Assembly (NCBI RefSeq): GCF_000003195.3
Contig: NC_012879.2
Location: 35,209,596 to 35,273,595 of the forward strand
Direction: 5' to 3'
DNA length: 64,000 nt
Source of the DNA: Sorghum bicolor
Taxonomy: Eukaryota > Streptophyta > Magnoliopsida > Poales > Poaceae
Of this stretch, positions 35,101 through 45,400 are shown piece by piece; position 1 is the first letter of the stretch; every line of letters begins with the position of its first letter. A program made the position numbers and the translations under genes. The notes beneath the pieces were generated by a model that was given only the letters and a program-made list of their open reading frames with translations, did not search any database and had not been told where the DNA came from.

Positions 35101-35762
35101 AGGGCATCGAGGATGGGGCGGAGCCGCGACTGAAGGGTCTTGACGACGCCATAATTCCAGTTGTCCGGACGCTACGAGATCAAACACCTGGTGTAGTCAG
35201 GGAAGAGGTCGTCGTCGTTTCGAAGATAGAACCACTGGGTGTCCCATTGGGCGTGGTTCGACGTCAGCCCAACTGGGATGTACTCCGGAGGTTCCACCGC
35301 CTTGCCTGTCTTCTGCACCAGGTTAAGGCAGCCGGCTCGCACTGGCTTCCTCACCCCTGTGGCTCCACCAGGGGCGTGGAAGAGTTCGCCCTGGTATAGA
35401 TGGAGCCAAAGATCCCAGTGCGGCATCATCCCCAAGTAGCCTTCACACACCGCGGCAAAAATCACCACGGCGGTGATGGCGTTAGGCAAAAAATGCTGGA
35501 GCTCCACACCATAGTGGTGGCAGAGCGCCCGCATGAAGCGGCTTGGGGGAGAACCGAGGTCGTGATGATGAAATTTGGCAAAGGAGACCACATACCCCTT
35601 AGGCGGCCTCGGCTCGAGGTGGTCTGCCACCGACGTGATCCACTCCGGCCGCGACGAGGAAACGCGGGGGCGCAGAAGTCCCTCCTTCTCGAGGTCCAGC
35701 AGGCGGCGGTCCGTCATCGACGACGGGCGCCAGTCATCGGCAGCGACGAACCTCACCGGCAT
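32168..35762 (-). pseudogene. T2 antisense ORF: putative gypsy-type transposon protein (Transposase_28-like) with coiled coil
   Basis: Spliced-looking gene on the strand opposite to pol. The first exon starts with the ATG at 35,762 and runs in one frame to a donor (GTAAGT) after 34,830, with TAG at about 35,172 and near 34,890. It holds the conserved domain known from grass 'putative gypsy type transposon' proteins (VVSFAKFHHHDLGSPPSRF, VFAAVCEGYLGM-like segment, WHLYQGELFHAPGG-like segment). A second exon opens at about 34,754 after TTGCACAG and is Lys/Glu/Ser-rich. Later exons encode a long Ala/Glu-rich coiled coil (33,256-32,747) and a C-terminal part (about 32,648-32,168). Such antisense ORFs are known in Tat-type elements, but their function is unknown. 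Some intron borders are inferred. Confidence 0.7.
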
Positions 35763-35891
35763 TTTGACGGAAGAAGAAAGGTGGCTCCGTTGCTAAGTGC
35801 TCGAGGACGCGCGCACGTAGGATGACAAAGAAGAGCAAGGGCAAGAACTGTGGTGGAAGGCGGAAGGAGTAGCGGCTGAGAGACCCGACGA

Positions 35892-35899
35892 TATTTATA
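35892..35899 (-). promoter_or_regulatory. TATA box of the T2 antisense gene
   Basis: Minus-strand TATAAATA, 130 bp upstream of the ATG at 35,762 and well outside the LTR. This gives the antisense gene its own core promoter. Confidence 0.6.
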
Positions 35900-36730
35900 G
35901 ACATCCACCCCCCAACGGGCAGATCCGGTGAATACGGTAACCTCCCTAGTAAATGCGCCGCCTAACGGTCCTGTTACTCTCACTAACAGGGCGCTACGAC
36001 TTCCACAACGACACAAATGCTGCAACGGCTCCTGCCTAAAAAGGTGCGCCCAACGGGCAAGAAAGTGAACTACCACGGCTTTTCCTTCTCCTGTAAGGTA
36101 AGATACGCGCGCACCGCAATAGCAATCTCGAGGGATCGCAGACCAGCCCGCCGGATGGGTCCGACGGTTGCCCTCGAGTACCAGAGTCAGGGATGCCCGA
36201 CGAGGGGTCGAAAACGAGGCCTGCCTTGAAAGACTCGCTGGGGATATCCAAGGTAGGGGCAAGAAGGTCGAGAGGAATCCCCATGGAGGGAGGCAACGAG
36301 CCGCTGGACTCTATCGAACGAGGCCAGTAACCCCGACCGCGCTAGCCCCGCTTTTATGAGAACGCCTCCGGGCTGCAGCTAACCCCCTCGAATGGGGCAC
36401 GGGTTCTCACTTGGATGACCAGATAGGGACTCGTCCAGGGATAAGTGACGATCGCTCCACCGGGAGTACGTCACGACCCCAGCCTCGAAAAGGCAGAACC
36501 GACCGGCTAAGGCTCGAGACCCCTCTTCCATAACAAACGACTTTCGAAGAAAGGGGAGGGCGAGAACAATTCCATTAGAAAAAACCATATAGCCCTCAAA
36601 GGAGTTAAAGACTCCTCCAAGGTCTCGGGGGCTACCCCCGCGGGGGTCGCTCGCGCGACCCCGTGGAAACCCGACCAACAGAAGAACCTCCACTCGAGCG
36701 CGAGCGCTCGAGCAGAGGCTCGGGGGCTAC
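35900..36730 (+). other. T2 sequence between antisense-gene promoter and 3' LTR
   Basis: GC-rich, no convincing coding sequence. Two strong inverted repeats lie just before the LTR: GGGGTCGC/GCGACCCC at 36,643-36,662 and CTCGAGCGC/GCGCTCGAG at 36,693-36,712. Polypurine tracts CTCGGGGGCT lie at 36,624-36,633 and 36,719-36,728. Confidence 0.6.
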
Positions 36731-37783
36731 TGTCGAGGGTGTCAATAAGGGGTATCCCAACTAACGCTCATAATGAAGAGATCCGTACATAAGTCGAGGC
36801 CCTAACTCGACACCCCCGCTTACACACGCGATCACCAAAGCTCGACACTAACCATAGCCTCGAACACGGAAATAGGGTCGTGCGAATCAATGGAGGCTCG
36901 ACTAAACGACAACCGTCGAATACGGAAGTGGCTCGAGCGAATCAATAGGCCTCAAGCGCAAAGGCGTCGTCCGCCGCCTGTCGCGGGTACGGGAGTCAGG
37001 GCATTTAATGCGCCTGCCATGCTCTCACCTAACCCGACAGTCACGGGAAACGTGATAGGGAGCGAGCACCTGTCCAATCCCACTTTTCGCAGCTTTATCC
37101 CCCAGATGAGCAAGAGTACAGCCAAGCACGGTGAGACAGTCGGGATGTCACATCACGGCACCCCTTGAGGCACCCAAAGTCAGCGCACCGCTCAACAAAG
37201 CCCTGCGTAATGCCAGACCCTCGAACGAGTACGTTCCTTCCTAGAGAAGAGTCGGGTGACGAAAGACAGCACCTCAACCACTCTGGATGCGACTACTGCC
37301 GTGACGTACAAGCGTGCCCACGGTTAAACCATCCAAAGTGACGCACAGGAGCCAAATTCAGAAGCATGCACAATCATCACCAAAGTACCCGGTAACAAGA
37401 CGACTCGAAGCCACGCCGGTACGGAGGCCTCGAGTAGGTCAGCGCACCACGCTCCTATCGGCCCTTATTTTATTACCTCTACCATGTAACCTAGGTCTCC
37501 CCTTGGAACTATAAAAGGGGAGGCCAGGGGAGAGTATAAGAAGAACACTACACGTAGAACAACCATCCATACATCACCATTCTCAGCGACACTCGCCTGT
37601 ATTCACCCCTGTACAAGCACTTAGGTGCGAGATAATAGAAAAGCATCCCCCCGCTGGACGTAGGGTCTTCTCTTGTCCGAACCAGGATAAATCTCTGTGT
37701 CTTTCTCGCATCACCATCTGGGAGAGGGAACACACATACAAGTTTACTCGTTGGTGTGACCCCCCGGGGGTAAAACACCGACA
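36731..37783 (+). repeat. T2 3' LTR
   Basis: 1,053 bp, TGTCGAGGGTGTC...AAACACCGACA, directly after the polypurine tract CTCGGGGGCTAC. TATA-like TATAAAAGG lies near 37,511-37,519. The sequence GGCAT after it is half of the expected 5-bp duplication in T3. Confidence 0.85.
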
Positions 37784-38404
37784 GGCATAATATTAATTAC
37801 AGGCCCCCCATCGATGAGTATTTTAGAGACTAGCTGCCCATCAACCTTGCCTTTAAAAAACAGAGCTTTGAGATGTTGCCTTTCATCATCGGATGGTTTC
37901 TCAAATACAGCCATCATCGGGTCAAGCGCTAATTGAGCTATTTGATCAGAGAGACTAATCTCCTCATCATCACTGGAAGGCGCAAGAAATTCCATCAGCA
38001 ACATGAATACCATATTGACATCTGCCGATGGACCTTTCCCCCTGCGGTCCGACTACTACCGATCTTCAGATTTAGAAGAATTTTCTTCTCTATGCAAATC
38101 TTCTTGATGTTCCTGTTGCATTCTTCTCCTATGCGTCCTTGTTAAACCCTCTGGACACCATCGAGGAAGCTTTGTCTTCCAAACCGGTTGATAGCAAACT
38201 TCTTTTGATTCCACACGATGGATGTTAGGATCTCTACAGAATATGAATTCATCGGGGACTCGTGCATTTGCCATTTCCTCTAGTTCTTCTTGATTCCTTG
38301 GAAAGTAACCGATCCGTCCACCAAATCTTTCATGCACATTAAGCCTGCCCCCAGCCGATCATGAACTGATGTTCTTCCTCTGACCGGCCCATTGACACGT
38401 CGAT
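37784..38404 (-). mobile_element. T3: Tat-like gag-protease fragment, same family as T1
   Basis: Minus-strand remnant. It holds the protease N-terminal half with LIDGGPVINIMP (catalytic DGG), interrupted by T2, and the linker EELEEMANARVPDEFIFC. Both align residue for residue with T1 (8,333-9,137), as does the stretch CATGCACATTAAGCCTGCC with 17,677-17,695. The right end at about 38,404 is a loss of similarity rather than a defined terminus. Confidence 0.75.
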
Positions 38405-38902
38405 TATCGATCTGGAATCTCTGATTTGACCGATCGTGCGGAGACGGGGAGGATGGATATGTGGCAACAGCATAGTAGCCGCTGGCGGGGAGGATGGATA
38501 TGTGGCAGCAGCATAGCAGCCGCTGGCCAGACGCGTGGTGCTGTGGAGGCTGCTATTGCTGTGCCGCTGGCCAAGACAGGAGCCGGCGGACGGGTGGGAT
38601 AAAGACCCGCCGGGAGAGTGGTGGGGGCAAGCAGGGAGGACGAGCAAGAAGGGCGTGACCACAACTAACCTCGACGGCGGATCGACGGATCAGTGCGGCC
38701 AAAAAGAGGATAATTTTTTGCTGTAGGTGTGTGGTGGCGTGGTGCTGAAGCTCCCGTGCGTCATTGGAATTTGTTTTTTTACGGGCCTTACCAGAACTAG
38801 CCCAAATAATCACCTGTTTAGAGATAGTTTTTTTGGTGAGCTAGTTAAAAAAAAGCTTTAACACTCCTGTTTGACTACTCTATTTGACTACTTTTGAGCT
38901 AG
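38405..38902. other. Unassigned DNA between T3 and the MITE pair
   Basis: No supported gene. It contains a direct tandem duplication of 41 bp (38,446-38,486 and 38,487-38,527, starting GGGGAGGATGGATATGTGG, three differences). An A/T-rich stretch at 38,820-38,900 may be old MITE sequence, without proof. Confidence 0.5.
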
Positions 38903-39330
38903 GGCCGTGTTTAGTTCGTGAAGGAAAAAATATCGTGATACTGTAACATTTTGTTTGTTTGTGATTATTGTTCAACCATGGAGTAAGGGCACTCACAATG
39001 CAGACTCTATCATAGAGTCTAAAGTTATTTATTACCTCGAACGATGTGGACTTAGAGTCTAAATAAGACTTGGAGTCTTATTTTTTCTACATCTTTCTTC
39101 AATAAATATACTGTCACATCAGCAAAATACCATAAATAGTATGTAATTAATTGTCTTAGACTCTGTAATAGAGTCTTGCATTGTGAGTGCCCTAACTAGA
39201 CTTAAAGATTCGTCTCGTAAATTCTGACCAAACTATACAATTAGTTTTTATTTTCGTCTATATTTAATACTCTATGCATATATCTAAAGATTCGACGTCA
39301 TGGAAATCTTCAAAAATTTTGAGACTAAAT
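38903..39330. mobile_element. Outer MITE, GGCC-TGTTTAGTT type
   Basis: Starts GGCCGTGTTTAGTTCGTG and carries the block AAGATTCGTCTCGTAAATT typical of a very common grass MITE family. The right end (AAAATTTTGAGACTAAAT) is degraded. It is split by an inner MITE. It lies about 70 bp upstream of the SUMO-protease start codon. The superfamily is not decided here. Confidence 0.65.
38987..39192. mobile_element. Inner Tourist-like MITE
   Basis: 206 bp with perfect terminal inverted repeats GGGCACTCACAATGCA/TGCATTGTGAGTGCCC and the 3-bp duplication TAA (38,984-38,986 and 39,193-39,195), as expected of PIF/Harbinger-derived Tourist elements. Inserted into the outer MITE. Confidence 0.85.
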
Positions 39331-39401
39331 TAGCACAAACTAACTCTACCGTGATCCGGCCATTCTCTCCTCCCTAAGAGGCGAAGCGGCGCCCCGGGTG
39401 A

Positions 39402-42400
39402 ATGCCGATGGCCGCGGCTTCGCCGGAGAAGCTCCACTGCGGCGAGGTGGGGACCGGTGACGAAGAAAAGGAGGACGCGGAGAGGGCTGATGCCGAGGTG
39501 ATAGCGCAGCAACTGTCGAATCAATCGCTGCGGGAGAAGGCACAGCGCCTCCAGGGCCTGCTCACCGAAGGCACGTCCGAACGCCTCCCTGACCGCGGTA
39601 GGAAGCTGCGCGCCACACTCGTTGCCATCTACCGGGAGCAAGACCGCCGCCAGGCCCGAGGCGACAGGGCACGAGCGCCGGTGAGTCGCTCTTATTCCTC
39701 CCTGTTTCTGTCTTCGTGGGCGGAGGTATTAAGAGTAGAGGTTCTATTTTATGGGTGCTCCAAGCTGGTGTAGAAAACTTTGTGCGGGATGAATTGGGGG
39801 AGGAGGTGGAGAGTTGTGCTTCAGTTCAAGGTCCTATTCAACGAAATGCCTGCAAGCCGTTTGAAGTCTAAGCAGAATTGACGCAAAGATGCTATGCAAT
39901 CTTGGACGTGCACAAAGAATCTGAAATCAAAATTAGAGCTTGCTAGAGTATTTGATCAATTTGTCTTACTGTCTGGTAATGCCTAGCATATGTAGCTGAA
40001 ATTGTGCCCAGCAGATGCTATGGATAATTGTACAATACAGTAAAGGTTTGGTAAGTAAATTTGCGTGCCTGGTAAGCCTTGTTCTGGAATTTTTTCTTGC
40101 AGGGCAATGAAGCATGTGAAAGGAGAGTCCGATCGAGGTGTATTGAATCATCGGGTACGTTACTGATGCAATGTCATTTTAGCAACTTTCTAGACTTGGG
40201 AGTTTCAAAATACCAACTTGTAGAAATTCATTGTTCATAACATGATTACATACTCTCAAATAGTAAAATGCACGGTTACATACTTTCATGTTTGCATTTA
40301 CGGATATTCAGTGTATTATCGATATTGAATGAATGATGATTATCCTTTCTATGCTTTTCACATTCTACAGTTAATGATGTTGTTTATTGCAGTTCCAGTG
40401 TTGTCTGTTTATGTTAGTTTGGGGCTTTATAATTTTTTTCTCACTATTTTATTTGTAACTATCACTCTACTCTATTTTCTGTAACTTCTTTAGTGCATCT
40501 TTTCATGTGCATTTCTTTCCTTAATATAATATATGGCTTTCTTGTTCTTAACCCTTTAAATAAAACATAAACACTGTAGTTTCACAAAACTAACATGGAA
40601 AATGCAATTCAAGTTTGCATAGCTCAAATGAAATAATAAAGTTTTCATTGAGGGCTCTCTTGTACTTGAGGGACTTGTTTTTTTTTCTCGAATACGCAGG
40701 AGAGCTGCATATCATTGTATTAGTAGAAGAAAAAGGAGTCCTACATAGACCCAAACACACTCACACACAAACCACCAAAACTTCCCTGATTTCTAAGGCT
40801 ACCTCACAGAAACTGAGAGAAGAACGACCTAGTGGGCTAAGAGACTAAAGGCCCCTAGCAGTGAGCAAGGACAAACCCTTAGCTCCTGCCAAACACCACC
40901 AGTGGACGTCATCCCTAGCTAAACTAAGGGCAGTGTTGATGTTTGGAACAACCCCATTGAAAACGCAGTCATTCCGGTGTTTCCAGATGTTCCAGGCGCC
41001 AAGGATGACAATGGAATTTAAGCCCTTTCTCACATCCCCGAAGGTAGCTGCCTCCACCTTTTCCCACCAGTCATCCCAAACTGAATCCTCAGGCTGAGGC
41101 GTGAGGGAAGACAGTCCAACTTGCTGCAAGAGATAGAACCAGAATTGCCTAGCAAAAACACACCCAATTAGGAGGTGCTGAATGCTTTCCTGTTCTTGAT
41201 ATTCATCTTTTGGTTAATTGACTAACTTTTCTCTTCAACGTTTGATGTAACTGAATAATCCTGACATTGTAAGATTTTTTATATAGCTTTTCAATGATTG
41301 AATCTAGAAGGTTAGAAATTGTTAAAATAACTGGGTTAAAGCAAATGAATACCGAAAGCTATATGATAGCCGAAACTATGTTGTAAAAGAAAAAAAAAAT
41401 ATGCGCTTTCAATTACAACGAATTCGTATCTGTGAAGTTAGACATTGACACTTTTGACTCACTGTTATGGCCATGTGACTAGATCCAATGAAGATAAATT
41501 ATCGCCAGTGTATGGACCAAGTATGAAAAAAATCTGAATGTTGTGTGTGCTTTTATCTTTTCCACCACCCACAAATCCAACTACTTGTTGAAGTGTGGAA
41601 GGTTGAAAAGCAGTATACTGATTGAGTTTTGAGCAGTTTGGATAACATTGTTTTTTGGGCTGACCAAGTTGTTTATACCGTCTGTATACCGTTTGCCCCT
41701 TTCTTTCTATATGCTTGTTTTTTCATGCTTGATTTCTTTGTTGTTCAGATATGCATTTCCTAACTTCTTGTAGGTTTGCGTAGTGACCTCAGTAGAGTTG
41801 AAGTATCAGTGGCTGATTTCATGTCTTCATTTGGAGCGGATAAAGAGGTGAATATCTTATTGTGTCACTTAAATATATTTCTTTTCCTGTGCAAATGTTT
41901 ATGTTATGTACATTAGGCAGGCATCAACATATCTAGTTTGGGAATAAAAAGTTGGAGCCCAAACCAGCCTAGCACTTTGATAGGAAACAAGGGGAAGTTA
42001 TGTGAAGAGAAAGACTCTTGTGAAGCCTCTTTACAACCAATGAATTCAGTTCATGAAGAGTGGCATCTGGACACCTCAGAGAACATGGGGAAGACATCTT
42101 CTGGTGATGCCTCTAACAGCAATGTCCACAATATATTGTGGGAAGAGGTTCCCAGACCCTCTCGTAAAAGGTTGGTATTCATATGCTCTTGTGTCAACTT
42201 TCTAACGATGAACATTTTTTTCTCATTTTTTGAGTTTTGGAATTTCATTTAATTAAGTAACATTGCATAGTAAAAAAAATCTGCATATTCGCTTTATTAT
42301 TGCATGATGATATTATGATAAGACAAGTTTTCAGGCTTCCCACCTGATTGCTTAAAGAAGATGCAAGATGCACACTACCTTATTTACACATTTTCAGTAA

Positions 42401-45400
42401 GTATAAATAGGTCTGACTAGTGGAACCAAGAAACACGTTTTCAAAATTAACTAGAAGTAATCAAGGAATATAATTGCTTTAGTTTTTTTTTTTTGCATAT
42501 TTAGATAAATGAAATATAAAATATATGTTCTGCATCTATACGATTAATTGTTAATTGTATTGCACATATGAATAACCAAAGTTACATTAATTTGTAATAT
42601 TTAGGGGTGTAAATTTCAATTGAACCCTTCTCATCTCCTTTAGTTTCAGATTATTCAGAAGACTTTCCATTTGACCAAGGATGCTTGGTAGTGTGTTATT
42701 TACCTTTTTTTAATAAAACAAAATACACACTGTAGGTCATTGAATGACATATAATTGCTCTCCCAGCTTTTTCTTTTTCTATCTTTTTTCTGTGAACTTG
42801 TTCCGCCAACCAATTCATTCATTTTTCTGAACTATTGTTGCATTCAGTTTGGACTGTGGATAGGTGCTTGACCATGTGAAAATATTAAGTTTTAAGTTAA
42901 TTCTCATTTATGGAAAATTATTGGAGGGACCACTATTCAAAAAATAATTTTATTTTCCACCACGGTTCATCATTAACACTACATATGTACAGAATGTCCT
43001 TTAGTCTCCTTAGCTGGCTTTGGAGATCCTCATGAAGCCATCTCCTAAAAGTAAGAAGCCAATTCCTATTTTTTATAGTAGCCATTGACCAAAATTGCTC
43101 TTTGTTATCTCAAACAACCATGGGAGCTTATCCTTGAGGGATACATTGTCCACACCACTTATCGTGCCACAAAGTAGTGTCTTTTCCATTTCCCACTGAC
43201 ATGGATCTCCTACTTAGGTAAATATGTCTCACTTTCAGCAAATCATTGCACTCAGGTGAATTGTTGCTTGCTTACCACCATTCTTCATATATTTCATCTT
43301 CACAATCTCCTGCTAAATTCCACTCCCGTTTTCCTCATTCCACCACCATTTGCAGAGAAGAGTAATGTTTAATTTCCTCAGGTCCTTAATTCCTAAGCTC
43401 CCTTTCTCTTTGGGTTTTGTTATTTTGGCCCATTTGACAAGATGATATTTCTTTTCACCTTTCCCCCTTGCCAAAAAAAAACTTGGAAACAATCTAATAA
43501 GACTTCCAAAATGCAATTTTGAGATACTTGTCATTCTAGTTTTTTAATATGTACTTGTCTAGTTGAGAGTGTAGGATGGCTGAGCTAGCCTTAGGTTGGC
43601 AATCACATATGATAAATTGTGCTAATCTATCATGTGCTGGAAAGGACAATAGAATATGGGGACCATGATGATAGCATGTCTTGCTATGCAGTTGTATCTG
43701 CACTGATTAATGGAGATGTTACAGTACAATTATTTCTACATGACCACTTCTCATGCGTGTCTATAAGTGTAGATTAGCTGCTGTAATTTGTTTTTTATCA
43801 TGTGGATTTTGTTGTTGCATGAGTAATCTAACTGACTTTTATTAGGAAAGGAGCTGATCCATTTAACTTTTCAATGCGATTGAGATCAACAAAGGTCAGT
43901 ATGGACTTTTGACATTCTTGCCATCATGATTTTGTGCATTGCTTGTTTTTTTACCACCAGAGACCAGACTGCTATAATTTTTTCTCAAATATGCAGGAGA
44001 ACTGCATATCATTGTATTAATAGTAGAGAAATGAGTCATACAGAGACCCAAACGCACACACAAACACAAACACCCAGACTGCTATATTTATGTAGCATTT
44101 ATGCTGGATTGTTTAATTTGATTACTTTAATTGGTAGATCCTCAAGCATTTTAGTTTTTGGACATGGAAAAGGAAAGTTGTTTTGTTTGTGGGCTCATCG
44201 ATAATGTGGAAATGATTACTAGGCTACTATATTTTCGAACTGTGGGTAATGAAATACTGATTCATAGGTGTTCATGTCACCTATTAGCTTATGGACCTAG
44301 ACCCTTCAACTTTAAAGCACTGAGCATTCTATATCATCAAAGGCATCAACCATCATGCATGTTTCTTCTGTGGTGATCTGTTTAATTTGATGGCCACTGG
44401 AAAGTAAGAAATATTGTTATGCCTTTGCACTCAAAGCAATAAACATAGTGGTGACATGTGAGAGCAAATTTTGTGTTGCGAGCTTAGGCAGCATTGGTGT
44501 TTAGTACTTTAAGTGTACATTTGATATCACCTTTCTGTATGAATAAATTTCAAGTTTGTTTGTGCTTGTTAATATGTTCTATGATCATATGTTTGTGTAC
44601 AACTATTAGTTTGGCCATGAAAGTCTTTTAGTTAAATGTAATTGTTAGAGTATTCTAGTATCCTGTGCTAGTGTCCCTTTAATCCCTATGTCATTTACTG
44701 CTAATTACTCTGCTTTGCGCCATCCTATGTGGCTCATGTAAACTGCCCCCTTGGGCCTCTATATATTGTAACCCCTGTGTAAAACTCTAATCAATCTATT
44801 CAAGCCTGTAGGCTATTCTCCAATATGGTATCAGTCGACTAATCAGATCCTGAGACCTCCTTTGCTTTCACTCTTTCCCTCGCGCCGCGCGCCCCTCCCA
44901 CGCCACCAGCTGCTGCTGCTCCTCGCCGCCCCAACATCATCCCGTCACCACCACAGTTTGTCAAAGATGCCCCTCCGATCGGTGCTGTTCCCATTCCACC
45001 GGTTGACAACAGTCATGTCATGATGACTCGTGGGAAGACCAGATACTCATCCCTTCACCACCACGGTTTGTCAAAGATGCCCCTCCGATTGGTGCTGTTC
45101 CCATTCCACCGGTTGACAACAGTCATGGCATGATGACTCGTGGGAAGTCCGGATACATACAACCGCGCATTCTCCACGCCGAGGCTCTGTCTCCAATTCC
45201 CCGGTCTTGCCGTGATGCCCTTGCTGATCCTCACTGGCGTCGCGCCATGGAAGATGAATATGCCGCTCTCATGGAGAACCATACTCGGGATCTTATGCCT
45301 CGCCCTGCCAAGGCCATCGTAGTCACCGACAAGATCTTCAAGCATAAATTTCATGCTGATGGCTCTCTGGACAGATACAAGGCTCATTGGGTCCTTCGCG

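Larger units (their letters stand above)
30406..37783 (+). mobile_element. T2: Tat-like Ty3/gypsy element, 3' part, with antisense accessory gene
   Basis: Plus-strand element of which the integrase end, a 5-kb accessory region with an antisense gene, and the 3' LTR remain. T1 interrupts it at 30,406, and its 5' part must lie left of the window or be lost. The 10-mer CTCGGGGGCT that serves as the polypurine tract beside the LTR recurs three more times. It is inserted in T3. Confidence 0.85.

Noticed and set aside
33725..35825. Plus-strand ORFs of 70-218 residues opposite the T2 antisense gene
   Set aside because: Low-complexity mirror frames of the GC-rich antisense exons; no motif and no start context.
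41917..41921. Alternative acceptor four bases downstream for exon 4 (GGCAG at 41,916-41,920)
   Set aside because: It would shift the frame and hit TAA within nine codons; only the TTAG acceptor at 41,916 keeps the frame.
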